From Cystobacter fuscus (GTDB lineage: Bacteria > Myxococcota > Myxococcia > Myxococcales > Myxococcaceae): a stretch of 64,000 bases of DNA. Each line of letters begins with the position of its first letter. Within the stretch, counting starts at the first letter, position 1. The DNA lies in NCBI RefSeq assembly GCF_002305875.1, contig NZ_CP022098.1:12276001-12340000 (forward strand), in the 5' to 3' direction. Position numbers and translations under genes: made by a program. This document shows positions 1 through 9,600 of this stretch, piece by piece. Below the pieces are notes generated by a model, which had not been told where the DNA came from, ran no database searches, and saw only the letters and a list, made by a program, of their open reading frames with translations.

Positions 1-210
1 CGGTGTTCGCGCGAGGTGTGAAGATCCAGGCCATAAGGACGAGCCATCGACCCTAAAGAGACTCGATAGGGGCGACAATCACGCTTTGGTCGTGGTCCGC
101 GAGAATGGGCTGGAAGCGTCTGGAATTGAGCGGCGGGAGCGATGAAGCCTGCCATGACCCTGTACCGCCGGCCCATGCTGCTGTGTGCTGAGTGTCATTG
201 GGGAGACGAA
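1..210. other. left edge, no gene recognised
   Basis: I see no convincing coding sequence here on either strand. Codon third positions are not GC-rich in any open frame, unlike the genes that follow. The stretch probably holds the upstream region of the toxin lipoprotein gene and debris from earlier rearrangements, since a relic of an immunity gene follows directly. Confidence 0.4.
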
Positions 211-211
211 A

Positions 212-256
212 CCACCAGAGCCACGGGCCGTGACGTCAGTCGAGGAAGCGTCTCCA
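212..256 (-). pseudogene. relic: 3' end of a second DUF3396 immunity gene
   Basis: These 45 bases match 2722-2766 at 43 of 45 positions. In the second location they are the 3' end of an intact DUF3396 gene on the minus strand. Read on the minus strand the relic still encodes W-R-R-F-L-D followed by a TGA stop at 236-238, matching the last residues and stop of the intact gene. Homology is lost on both sides. This suggests that an older DUF3396 copy once lay at this edge, or that recombination used this short end as a junction. It is not a gene now. Confidence 0.6.
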
Positions 257-310
257 TCCCGAGCGGCTCGCGGACACTGTATGAAGTTTGACATGCACAA
301 AATGGGCGGG

Positions 311-1915
311 ATGACCCCGGCGGCACGCTCGATGAATACACACCATGCACCTGGTGCGGGACCCCACGCGGCGACAGAACCTCGTCTCCCGAACCGTCAG
401 TTTGGCGCAGTCCTCATGACCCTGGCCGTGGTCATGCTATCCGAAGGGTGCGCCACGGGCTCTCCGCGAGGGAGCCCGACAAGCGGCGTCGGTCTCCCCT
501 ATCACCCTGGGCCGCAGCAGCCCACCGTCCCCTCCACTCCCGCAGAGGCGGTGGGAGGCTCCGGCGACATCGCCGAGGAAACAGCTGACGCATTCCAGGT
601 GGTGCAGGAGGCCAGCGGCCTTGGAGAAGAGGCCCGGCATCCGGCGGGCGCGGCGCTCTACCAGGAGCAGGCGCGCCAGCTTCTGAACCGGTTGGCGAAG
701 ATGCCGGTGACGCAGAAGAGCTTCGCCCCGAGCCGGGTGCTGTGCTGGCTGCTGCGCGAGGTGCTCGCGGGCGGCGAGCGTGTGGAGTACGCCGACTTGA
801 AGTGGCGTGCCGAGCGATTCTGGTTCCTGGTGTTGGTGCGCCCGGACGGCTACCTCGTGGCCGCGCTCACTGGCACGCCCCTCCAGCGCATGGGGCCGCT
901 CCGACTCGTGGAAGGCCAGTGGCGGGTGAGGCGCCTCGTGGTGGGCGACTTCTACTTCTCGCGCGGGGGCGTCTTCTACCCGGTCACCGAAGCACTGAGG
1001 CGGGCGGACGGTCCGCCCCTGACCGAGTTGGGACTGGGGAGAGATCCACTCAACGCCGCGCTGGATGGGGCCCAGGACGCGCTGGGAGAGATGGCGATGG
1101 CGCTCGCCCATTCCATCCTCCACCCCATCCGTACCGTGGAGGATCTCGCGCAACTTCCCACCACGGTGGCCCACCTCATCGTCTCCTCGCCCGAGTACTT
1201 CGCACGCTATGGCGCCATGTCTCGGGAAGACCAGATTCGCGAGGCGGCGCGCCTGTCCACGCATGTGCTGATGATGCTCGGAGGTGCGGAGGCCACCCTG
1301 GGGCGCATGAGCGGATGGGGGGCCGGACTGCCGACATTTTCACTCACGGCCAGGGGTGAGTGGGTGCTGGGCGGAGCCATCGTGGCAGGAGGCGCCGCGA
1401 CCACCGTGGGCGTGAACCTCGAGGCCCTCTCCATCCTCCACATGGCGGGCAGAGGCCCGGGAAAGCCCAGCGGCGCGAGCGGCAAGGCGGGGACACCCTC
1501 CAAAACGGCTTCGGCGCAGGGACCCGGCAAGTGGACGTACAAGAAGCCCACCACCAAATCCAAGGACTCCCTGGACTACCAGGAGCAGGTGACGGGACGG
1601 CCCGCATGGTGGGTGTACAAGATTGGGGAAGTGGAGTTCGACGGCATCAAGGCCAAGGAGCTATTGGAGGCCAAGGGCCCCGGCTATTGCTCCTTCTTCA
1701 ACGCGGATGGCACGCCCAAGTACTGGTACAGCCAATCCGGCAAGTTCAACGAGATGATGAAGCAAGCCGAGGCGCAATCGCGGGTTGCCCACGACTTGGG
1801 GCTACCGCTGATCTGGCATGTCGCCGATGCCAACGTCGCGAAGTTCCTTCGCAAGATCTTCGCGGATCGAAGATGGAACAACATCACCGTCCAGCATACT
1901 CGGCCCGAGCGATAG
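311..1915 (+). CDS. SitA-like lipoprotein toxin with C-terminal Tox-REase-5-like nuclease domain
   Basis: A predicted lipoprotein of about 534 residues. A hydrophobic segment (residues about 34-46) ends at a lipobox Cys (C47, LSEGC). A long middle region of unknown function follows, with a Gly/Ala-rich hydrophobic stretch near residues 350-375. The last ~110 residues resemble restriction-endonuclease-fold toxin 5: an EFDG motif near 440, then LLEAKGPGY near 451-459, then a conserved Q-A-x-x-Q and WH near the end. In this fold the D and E-x-K residues are the expected nuclease centre. An Imm52-like gene lies 13 bases downstream, as expected for a toxin/immunity pair. SitA proteins of Myxococcus are lipoprotein toxins passed between kin by outer-membrane exchange, so the lipobox plus nuclease tail suggests the same mode here (inference). 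The start is uncertain: ATGs at 281, 311 and 332 are all in frame and none has a strong ribosome site. Confidence 0.75.
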   Translation: MTPAARSMNTHHAPGAGPHAATEPRLPNRQFGAVLMTLAVVMLSEGCATGSPRGSPTSGVGLPYHPGPQQPTVPSTPAEAVGGSGDIAEETADAFQVVQEASGLGEEARHPAGAALYQEQARQLLNRLAKMPVTQKSFAPSRVLCWLLREVLAGGERVEYADLKWRAERFWFLVLVRPDGYLVAALTGTPLQRMGPLRLVEGQWRVRRLVVGDFYFSRGGVFYPVTEALRRADGPPLTELGLGRDPLNAALDGAQDALGEMAMALAHSILHPIRTVEDLAQLPTTVAHLIVSSPEYFARYGAMSREDQIREAARLSTHVLMMLGGAEATLGRMSGWGAGLPTFSLTARGEWVLGGAIVAGGAATTVGVNLEALSILHMAGRGPGKPSGASGKAGTPSKTASAQGPGKWTYKKPTTKSKDSLDYQEQVTGRPAWWVYKIGEVEFDGIKAKELLEAKGPGYCSFFNADGTPKYWYSQSGKFNEMMKQAEAQSRVAHDLGLPLIWHVADANVAKFLRKIFADRRWNNITVQHTRPER

Positions 1916-1928
1916 AGGAGGAGCACGC

Positions 1929-2669
1929 ATGCAGGACAGCTACTACGTGGGGGCGTACTGGGGCCCTCGCAAGGAAACCGCGCTGGAGTGTGCCCGGCGC
2001 GCGGAACTCTTCCTCCACATGCTGGCGCGGTGTGATCCGTCCTTCACCCAGTGGTACCGGGCGGGCCGAGGCGTCCCCCGAGAACTGCCAGGCCATCCTG
2101 TCCGCGCGGACATCACGGAGCTGGAGAAGTTCCTGCTCCAGGGCAGGATCCGCGCGGGCAAGAGGGTCATGGAGGACATGGGCTTCCGCCAGATGATGTG
2201 GAACGCGAAGAAGGAGGCCACCGAAATCCACCTTGCTTGCGGTGGCTATTTCCTCCCCTGGGGCGGGCCCAATTCGTGCCTGCTCTACCCGACCCGGGAG
2301 AGCCCGCTCCGGGAGCGGCTGCTGTGTGCTCCCGTGCTCGCCGAAGTGCTCACCAGCATGGCCACCGCGTGGGACCCGGACTTCGCCATGGTCAGCTCGA
2401 CCGAGATGGTCCGCCTCGTCGAGAAGGGAAAATGGGAGGTGCGCGTGGGCTGGTTGACGTACCTGTCTCGCAGGCTGGGCAGGCTGCCGCCGCTTCCCGC
2501 CCCCGTGCGCATCGAGCCGGTGGGGACGCTGGGCTGGCTCCTCCACCTCTCCCCCGAGCCCATGAGTGCGAGCAACCCGGAGCACGTGGCCTTCACCACC
2601 CGCGTGCGCGAGCTGCTCGACCGGGCGGGCCTCATCGAGCTTCCGGAGCCAGAGCCCGCCGGTGAGTGA
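1929..2669 (+). CDS. Imm52-like immunity protein
   Basis: A 246-residue protein whose N-terminus (YYVGAYWGPR), Q-W-Y region and MMWNAKKEA segment resemble immunity family Imm52, which is typically found beside Tox-REase-5 toxins. It has no signal peptide, so it should act in the cytoplasm by binding the nuclease toxin encoded just upstream. The start at 1929 is set by a GGAGG-type ribosome site a few bases before it, and the gap to the toxin gene is 13 bases, so the two are probably co-transcribed. A longer in-frame opening from 1818 would overlap the toxin and is unlikely. Part of this gene is duplicated 1.86 kb downstream (3897-4118). The family call rests on motif memory and the neighbouring toxin, not on a search. 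Confidence 0.75.
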   Translation: MQDSYYVGAYWGPRKETALECARRAELFLHMLARCDPSFTQWYRAGRGVPRELPGHPVRADITELEKFLLQGRIRAGKRVMEDMGFRQMMWNAKKEATEIHLACGGYFLPWGGPNSCLLYPTRESPLRERLLCAPVLAEVLTSMATAWDPDFAMVSSTEMVRLVEKGKWEVRVGWLTYLSRRLGRLPPLPAPVRIEPVGTLGWLLHLSPEPMSASNPEHVAFTTRVRELLDRAGLIELPEPEPAGE

Positions 2670-2745
2670 AACGAGCGGGAGGCTCCCCCAGGTCCATGGG
2701 AAAGGCTCACCGCCCCCGCAGCCACCGGAGCCACGGGCCGTGAGG

Positions 2746-3759
2746 TCAGTCGAGGAAGCGTCTCCACCAACGGCGCAACTCCCCCTCATCGCGCTCATGG
2801 CCCTGACGACGGAGAAAGCCCCACGGGAAGGGCTCCAACCAGGGCTCCAGTACCCGCGCGAGTTCGCGGTACGCGGGAAGAGGCTGTCCCTGAGCCAGGT
2901 CTCCCGCTTCGGGCTCTGACCCCAGGCTTACCAGCACACGCTCACCGTCCAATTCGCGCACGGTAGTGGTGGGCGACTGGAGCTTCGCGCGAAGACCGGT
3001 GGTTCCCCCCAGTTCGCCAAGCACGGGAGGGCCCACGAAGTTCATCCAGTGCACACCATCCACCCGAGTGCCCAGGTTGTCGCGAACACCGGCATCGCGA
3101 ATATCGAAACCAGGGTGACGGAAGATCAACGGACGCAGGATGTCGAGTTGCTCTAGAGAGGAAAACGCGACGTCGAGCGCGAGCCCCACGTGCCCGGAGA
3201 CGAAGGGAAGCCGTGAAGCCATGGCGACGGCGAGTTCGCGCACGAAGTCCGCCCCCCTCTCCTCGAGGTACTCCGTTGCAAGGGTCGCGCGCAGGACACT
3301 GACGGAGCCAGGCGGTGTCTCACGCCACGGAAGGCGAGCGTGGTAGGTGAAGGAGAAACCACTGTCCTGCGCACCGTGAATGCCGAAGGAAGGCTCGGCG
3401 CCCGCCTTCTCTGGATGGAAGGCCTCGTCCTCATCGTAGTCGTCGAAGTACCTGCGTTCCTTCGGGTTCAGGGTGTCCCGGATGAGTTCCCAGCCCCTGT
3501 CACCGAGCCTGGACGGCTCCCAGTAGCCGCAGGTGTATTCGGACAACGGATTCGGACGGTCATCCACAGCGCGCAGGTAGCTGTCGAGGGCATGAGACAC
3601 GCCCGCCGCGATGTCGAAGTGATCGTGAGGTACGAAAAAGACGATGCGCACGAGCTCCCGCACGACGAGTCGAGCCCATGAGTGCTCGACAACGCCAGAC
3701 CCTGACGCCGACGAGGTGTACGAGATGGGTCCAGGGATTCGGACTCGCGGGTAGCGCAT
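2746..3759 (-). CDS. DUF3396 (type VI immunity family) protein
   Basis: A 337-residue soluble protein with the layout of DUF3396, a family often annotated as type VI immunity protein. It has an N-terminal R-Y-P-R-V-R-I stretch, a L-V-V-R-E segment leading into a hydrophobic strand, a region around YLRAVDD, and a later H-P-G-F-D-I and V-x-W-x-N-F-V-G-P-P-x-L-x-E-L-G-G block. It lies between an Imm52 gene and an Imm52 fragment and is transcribed against them. No obvious partner toxin lies next to it on the same strand, so it may be an orphan immunity gene protecting against toxins from other strains (inference). The 3' end is duplicated at the left edge of the window. Confidence 0.7.
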   Translation of the reverse strand: MRYPRVRIPGPISYTSSASGSGVVEHSWARLVVRELVRIVFFVPHDHFDIAAGVSHALDSYLRAVDDRPNPLSEYTCGYWEPSRLGDRGWELIRDTLNPKERRYFDDYDEDEAFHPEKAGAEPSFGIHGAQDSGFSFTYHARLPWRETPPGSVSVLRATLATEYLEERGADFVRELAVAMASRLPFVSGHVGLALDVAFSSLEQLDILRPLIFRHPGFDIRDAGVRDNLGTRVDGVHWMNFVGPPVLGELGGTTGLRAKLQSPTTTVRELDGERVLVSLGSEPEAGDLAQGQPLPAYRELARVLEPWLEPFPWGFLRRQGHERDEGELRRWWRRFLD

Positions 3760-3762
3760 CGA

Positions 3763-3840
3763 CTCTCTCTTCTACGGACCACGCCAGGTATTGCCGCCGG
3801 CCAAAATGCTCAAATACAGCACCTCTCCATACTCCATCCG
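3763..3840 (+). other. possible toxin-lipoprotein remnant
   Basis: A short open stretch encodes L-F-Y-G-P-R-Q. This recalls the L-F-Y-G-P-W-Q-C motif of the toxin lipoprotein at 49656-50321, and the underlying DNA is also similar for about 15 bases. It ends in a stop after about 25 codons. It could be the decayed end of a toxin gene lost when the adjacent Imm52 copy was truncated. The match is short and may be chance. Confidence 0.2.
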
Positions 3841-3896
3841 AGCCAGGCAGTAGGGCTCGCTCGTGCACGAAACGCACTCATGTATCACCGTCCGGC

Positions 3897-4118
3897 CCTT
3901 CACCCAGTGGTACCGGGCGGGCCGAGGCGTCCCCCGAGAGCTGCCGGGCCATCCTGTCCGCGTGGACATCACGGAGCTGGAGAAGCTCCTGCTCCAGGGC
4001 AGGATCCGCGCGGGCAAGGAGGTCATGCAGGACATGGGCTTCCGCCAGATGATGTGGAACGCGAAGAAGGAGGCCACCGAAATCCACCTTTCCGGAGCCA
4101 GAGCCCGCCAGCGAGTGA
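3897..4118 (+). pseudogene. truncated, internally deleted Imm52 copy
   Basis: Positions 3897-4090 match 2041-2234 of the intact Imm52 gene with seven differences in 194 bases (about 96% identity). Positions 4090-4118 then match 2641-2669, the gene's 3' end. A block of about 406 bases is missing between them and the reading frame is shifted at the join. The 5' third of the gene, including its start, is absent. Several differences change amino acids (A to V, F to L, R to E, E to Q), as expected of a diverged immunity allele rather than a fresh copy. No functional protein is expected. Confidence 0.85.
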
Positions 4119-4128
4119 CGCGGCCCCC

Positions 4129-6690
4129 TCAGCCCTGGGTGATGTAATTGCGACCCTTGTCTTCGAACTCCTTCACCCGGGCGGTCGCATCTTGCTTGGT
4201 GATGTAGCCCTTGCGCTTCTCCGGGTCCTTGTTGTCCAGGTTGATGTTCTGCGTGTAGGCCTTCGTCCCCGCCCTGTAACAGATGTGCTCTTCCGGCTTG
4301 CCCACGGCGGCGGGACAGAGGATGGCCATATAGACGTCGCTCAACGTCCGCAGCGGTCCGCGGGCCTTGATGCAGCGGCTCATGTAGAGCTGGACGTAGT
4401 CGAGCTGCTCCAGCTCGGTCATCGCCCGGAGTTCAGCCAGTGTCTTGCCGAGCTCCGAGGCTCCATCCTTGGTGAACTGGATGAGCCCATACGCCTGGGC
4501 ACCACCGGTGTGCTGCACCTTGGCCGAGAACTTCTCCCCCGTCTCGAAGGCCATACAAGCCATCAGGTGATTCGGGTCGATCCCCAGCACCGCGCAGATG
4601 GCCAGCACCTTGTTCTTGAAGTCTGGTTTCACGAGCGGGTGGGTCTCGTAGATCAGCTTTCCCTCGGTGGAGCGAGGCGCTCCACCAAACTCCATGGCGA
4701 GCACGGCAACGGCGTGGGACAGCACCTTCCCCCCATTGCTGGTGACGACGGCTTCCAGCCGGAACCTGCCCGCGCCCCGCACCCGCTCCACGTCCTCCTC
4801 GTCCACGAGCCGGGCCCGCAGCACGCCCTGGGCATCGCAGTACCCGCCCTTTCCCTTCGGGACGTCATAGCGAAGCCGGAGGATCGTCAGCGCGATCGGC
4901 TCCGGCAGGTTGGAGAACTTCTCGTACACGCGGAACTCGAGGACGGCTCCGTCCTTCCCCCCGTTCGGCATGTGGTGGGCATGACACCGGAACTGCACAT
5001 GCGAGGTGTCGTCGGTGAGCTCGATGAAGCTCATCTCCAGGCCACTGAACCGGGGCACCGCCTCGTAGTTGAGGGAGAAGACGGGCGGAGCGGGCACCAG
5101 CTCACCCCAGAGCATCGCGCCCGGATGAGACACCTTGCCCTGGATGCACACCTTCTGGCCCAGCAGGCGCTTGTCCGACAACGGCACCAGCGCCTCGTAC
5201 AACCGCGGGTTGTCCTGGGAGGGCGAGGCGGTGAGCTTCATGAGCTCCTGCGGCGGCCGCGCGGGCGGCGGGTAGCTCGCGGGACCTCGCGCGTCACTCA
5301 CCTGGTCCCGCGCGGGCGGAGTCACCTGCCCATGGACGGAGAAGACCGGCGCCGCCGCGCTCCAGTAGGAGGGATCTCCGATGAGCTTGATGGAGACCAA
5401 CATCTTGTCTTCACGCACGCCCACCCGGACGTCGCCGAAGTCCGGAGTCCGGGTGGGCCGGAACGTCAGCTCCTTGGAGGCGAGCGCGGTGGCCAGCTCC
5501 TTGGGGGTCTTCTGTTGCTTGGGCCGAGTGCCCCGGGGATTCCTCGGCGGCTCGAGCCAGAGCTGCTCGTCATCGAACTGGAGGAAGCGGGACTCGTCGT
5601 AGTCGAACACCACGCTCAAGGGCACGTACTCGTCGGTTCCCGACAGCGTCTTGGGGACTCGCAGCAGCGCGAAGAGGTTCTCGCGCTGCACCGTGTGCCC
5701 GGGGAACAAGAGCGACCAGAAGAACGTGGACGAGGGCGCATCCACCAGCGAAGGCGGCCCGAGGCGGTACATCACGGGAATCTCATAGCGATCGTCCATG
5801 ACGTGAACGGCCCACCGCCAGAGTGACAGCTCCATGGGCAGCTCGAAGCCCGGCTCGATGCCGTCGACCTGGATGCGCACGGAGGAGGAGCCCAGCTCGA
5901 ACCCCGAGAGCACGGGACGCTTGAACCCGAGGGCGCGCGGCTTCTCCCAGACCAGGTAGCACTTCTCCTCTCCTTCCGTCTCCTGGAGGAGCTCCAGCCG
6001 CAAGTCGTAGGTGGTGTCGTCGCGCGCCTTCAGATCGAGCAGCAGCAGGGAGCCCTCGCTCTCCGCGCAGCCGATGCGCCAGTGCATCACTTCGTCCCGA
6101 GCAGCCCAGTCGAAGGTGGCGAAGCGCTGGGTCTCCGGCGCCATCTTCGGCTTCTCGTCCTTCTTGAGCGCCTGCGAGTGGAAGACGGAGAGCACGAGCT
6201 TCGACTTGCGGAAGACCGGATCCCGCTTGGGCTCGAGCGCGAAGCGCCGGCCGAAGAGGAGCGCCGGACCCAGCTCCAGCCCCTCGATCCTCAGCGGGTG
6301 GTCGAACTCGAACGGGTTGGAGACGGTGCACCCCTTGGCGAGCGGGAAGTCCGGGACGACGGTGAGCTCGGACCTGCCCTTGCCGAAGAGACCCGCCTCG
6401 AAGATATCGACGTTCACCTCGACGGTGCAGGAGGTGCCCTCGATGTGCATGGGCACGCCGACGACCGAGTGATCCCGCGAATCCGCGTGGAGGCTGGTGG
6501 TCTTGAACAGGACATTGCACACCGTGTCCGAGGGCAGGTGCTTCTGCGTTCCCCGCAGCGTCAACGTGCAGGTCCGCCCATTGCGCCGGGAGCCCACCAG
6601 CTTGAGCGCCAGCTCCGTGGGTGGAACGGCGACGAGCCGGAGCACACTCTCCGAGCCCGGGGTGATGCGCAGCTCGAGTTTCGTCGTCAC
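4129..6690 (-). CDS. large protein with C-terminal lysozyme-like (SLT-type) domain
   Basis: An 853-residue protein. The first ~690 residues look like a string of beta-rich domains of unknown family. The last ~150 residues resemble a lytic transglycosylase or lysozyme domain: a helix ending A-F-E-T-G-E (candidate catalytic Glu), then a G-A-Q-A-Y-G-L-I-Q-F motif like the G-A-x-G-L-M-Q of SLT enzymes, then a Y-x-x-x-Y-x-x-R-C segment. It is likely to cleave peptidoglycan glycan strands. The GTG start at 6690 overlaps the TGA of the upstream gene (GTGA), with a GAGGGG-type site about 10 bases upstream. This implies tight translational coupling with the giant protein. There is no signal peptide, so export or cell entry must depend on another system or a partner. 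Confidence 0.6.
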   Translation of the reverse strand: MTTKLELRITPGSESVLRLVAVPPTELALKLVGSRRNGRTCTLTLRGTQKHLPSDTVCNVLFKTTSLHADSRDHSVVGVPMHIEGTSCTVEVNVDIFEAGLFGKGRSELTVVPDFPLAKGCTVSNPFEFDHPLRIEGLELGPALLFGRRFALEPKRDPVFRKSKLVLSVFHSQALKKDEKPKMAPETQRFATFDWAARDEVMHWRIGCAESEGSLLLLDLKARDDTTYDLRLELLQETEGEEKCYLVWEKPRALGFKRPVLSGFELGSSSVRIQVDGIEPGFELPMELSLWRWAVHVMDDRYEIPVMYRLGPPSLVDAPSSTFFWSLLFPGHTVQRENLFALLRVPKTLSGTDEYVPLSVVFDYDESRFLQFDDEQLWLEPPRNPRGTRPKQQKTPKELATALASKELTFRPTRTPDFGDVRVGVREDKMLVSIKLIGDPSYWSAAAPVFSVHGQVTPPARDQVSDARGPASYPPPARPPQELMKLTASPSQDNPRLYEALVPLSDKRLLGQKVCIQGKVSHPGAMLWGELVPAPPVFSLNYEAVPRFSGLEMSFIELTDDTSHVQFRCHAHHMPNGGKDGAVLEFRVYEKFSNLPEPIALTILRLRYDVPKGKGGYCDAQGVLRARLVDEEDVERVRGAGRFRLEAVVTSNGGKVLSHAVAVLAMEFGGAPRSTEGKLIYETHPLVKPDFKNKVLAICAVLGIDPNHLMACMAFETGEKFSAKVQHTGGAQAYGLIQFTKDGASELGKTLAELRAMTELEQLDYVQLYMSRCIKARGPLRTLSDVYMAILCPAAVGKPEEHICYRAGTKAYTQNINLDNKDPEKRKGYITKQDATARVKEFEDKGRNYITQG

Positions 6691-9600
6691 GGGGGCCACA
6701 TCCCCTCGCTCTTCATGGGCATGTTGATTCCATCCACCGGCCACATGCCCTGGAAGGAGTCGTGGACATCCTGCATGGCCGGTTGCTGGAGCGGCTCGGG
6801 CAGCGAGCCCTCGGCCTCGGTGCGCAGATCCGCATCGCCCTTGGCGACGGGAACGGCGCGCACCGTGAAGCGCTGACCCCCCTTGAGCGCGACCGAGACG
6901 TCCCTCAGGTTCACCTCGGCCTGGAGGATGCCATCCGGGCGCGTCACGCCGTACCCCTTCACCATCGACTTGTAGACGAGGGTGTTCTTCGCGAGCTTCA
7001 AGGGCCGTGGCGCTCCGCCCTCTCCGTCCGCGGGCGCGACGAGCTCGAGCTTGAAGCTCCGGCCCGAGGGGACGGCGAACGTCTTCAGGGAGACCCCCAG
7101 CACGAACGGATCATCCGGCCTCGGTTTGAGCTCGAGTTCGGCGCCACGCTGCGTGTCGTAATCAACTGTCTTCGATGGCTCGACGTCGATCCGCTCTGTC
7201 TCCAGCGGCACACGCTTGTTCTTGGCCTCCGCGAAGATACGGAGCACGGCATCCTTCAACTCCTCATCCTTCCACACGTCGCCATCGAATCTCACCTGCC
7301 GAACGAGTCCGAGCCCATGGGCGGAGGCCTGGATGGTCGACTTCGGATTCACATCGAGCTTGTCTTGACCGGTCTTGATGACCGGCGCGGTCGCCTTCCA
7401 GAAACGCTCATCGGCCCCCAACAGGGGGACGGTGATCTGGATGCCCACCGAGGTGAGCTGAACCTCCGGAACCCCGAACGAAGGCTGTTGATGCAGCTCT
7501 TCCGCCTCGACGGTCGACCACAGCTCCAGATGGCCAGCACTCGCCTGACCTCTCAGTTCCTCCACGTCCACCTTCTCGGCACGCTTGCCCAGCGTCTCCG
7601 TCCGAGACAGACGCGGGTCATGCAGATGGCCGCCATTGGGGAACAGACAGCCGAACTGCACGACCAGCTTCTTCTCGGGCTGAAGGGTCTTGCGGAGTGC
7701 GGAGAAGGCCTCGTGGGCATCGAACTCGATGACGATCTCTCCGGGGTGCTGGCTCGCCTGCGGCTCCTTTACCCGGATGAGGACGGCGCCCTTACCCGCC
7801 TCCTCCGCGTCCTGAATCCACCCCTCGTCCTTCGCCCGGGCCACCACCTGGCGCAGCACGTCCGGGTTCAGGGACCTGAGCACGATCGACAGGCCATCCC
7901 CGGAGAGCGCGGTCAACGCCAATGCCTGACGGGGACCGTACATGCACTGGATGCGCTCGACCGCGTCGACCAGCTCCCACGCGAGCAGGGGCTCGGTGCT
8001 GGCCGCGCCCTTCGCGTCCTTGGCGGCCGCGTCGAGGAAGGCCTTGTAGGTGAAGTGTTGCGAGACATAGGTGCTGGCATCCTTGACCGCACCTCGCTTG
8101 ACGTAGCCGTCGATGACCTGGAACCCCCTGGCCTCGCTGAACGCCAAGCTCTCGCGCCCCTCGACGGGGATGGCCACCGCGGCCACCTGGAACTCGAGCG
8201 GCGGCGCGGGCGCCGGTGGCTCCGCACCTGGCTTCTGCCTACCCGGCTTCTTGGGGGGAAGCTTCTTGGGATCCTCCGCGCTCGCCACACGCAGGAGCAC
8301 CCAGCCCCGGATGCTCTTCGGGCAATGGTCGCGGAACGGAATCCGCCACGAGAACGAGCCATCCTCGTGGGAAGTCAGGCCCGCCGGATTCCGTGCGGAC
8401 AGCAGCACCGGCTCGAGTCCCGTCAGCTCCAGTCCCCCCAGCGCCTTGACCCCCGTGGCATCGAGCTTCCAGGTGCCCCACCCGGGGAACTCGAGGGGAT
8501 ACATGACCGTGCCCTCCCGGGCCTTTCCCAGTGGCAGCTCGTAGGTCCGCTGTTCATGGCTTACGCGCGCCGTCACCGACTCGGTGGCGCCGCCCCGCTG
8601 TATCGCCGCGAGATAGATGTGCTCCCCGACCCGCATCGGCGGGTATTCCGGCCGGGCCGGGACCCACCCGATGGCGGAGAGCGCCTTCGCCTCGTCGGAC
8701 AACCAGGGCCGTGTGTCCGAGAACCGGACGAGGCCGTGATTCGTCAGCAGCATCAACAGCCAGGCGAAGGTGACTGGATGCGGGTTGTCCAGGAGCGTGT
8801 CCTTGGGCAACTGCTCGCCGTTGGGTTGCGCGGCGAACAGGGACTTCTCCTGGCCCGGCACGCCCAGCACCACCGTCTCCTGGTGCGCCCACCAGCCCAC
8901 CACGTCCGAGAGTTCCTTGATGGCGCGCGTGGCCGCCTCCTCGTTCTCGGAGTTCACGAGGGTCTTGCCGATCTGGAGTTCCTCGTAGAAGCGCAGCTGC
9001 GCCTCCACCTGCTTCGCGATGCCCTCGGGGATCCACGCGTTGAGGTGCCGGAGGACCACGTTGCGCCAGCGGACGGAGGCCACGTTCTTGAAGTGCGCGG
9101 CGTCGCGCTTCAAGGCGTCCTGTCCGCCACCACTTCCAGTCTGGAGCAGGAGGCGGCTTGGATCCGCCGGCTCCACGAAGACCTTGCGCGCGTTCGCGGG
9201 CAGGCGGATCCGCAGGTGGGTCTGCTTGCCGTCGTAGTCGATCAGCAGTTCCCGGGAGGGCGGCTCGAACGTGAGCTTGAGCTGATAGGCCCCCGGAGGC
9301 AGGGAGTCCTTGTAGTTGGTGATGAGGAGATCAACGGGGTAGCTGGGCTCGTCTGGAATCCCTTTCCCCGAGGACTCGGGCTCCTCGGAGGAGAACGGGA
9401 GCGTCGTATAGGTCGTGAGGATCTCCTGGAGCGTCTCCTCGCTGTAGGTGTTCCGGAAGTGCTTCAAGCGCGCATAATCCGGCCCATTGGCGTGCTTCGA
9501 TTCGGGCGCGAGCGCCAGGACCTGATCGATGACCTCGTTGCCCTTGCCGGACTCATCCTGGGGAGGCTCAAAGAAGTTGTTTCGATCCTTCTCCTCGAAG

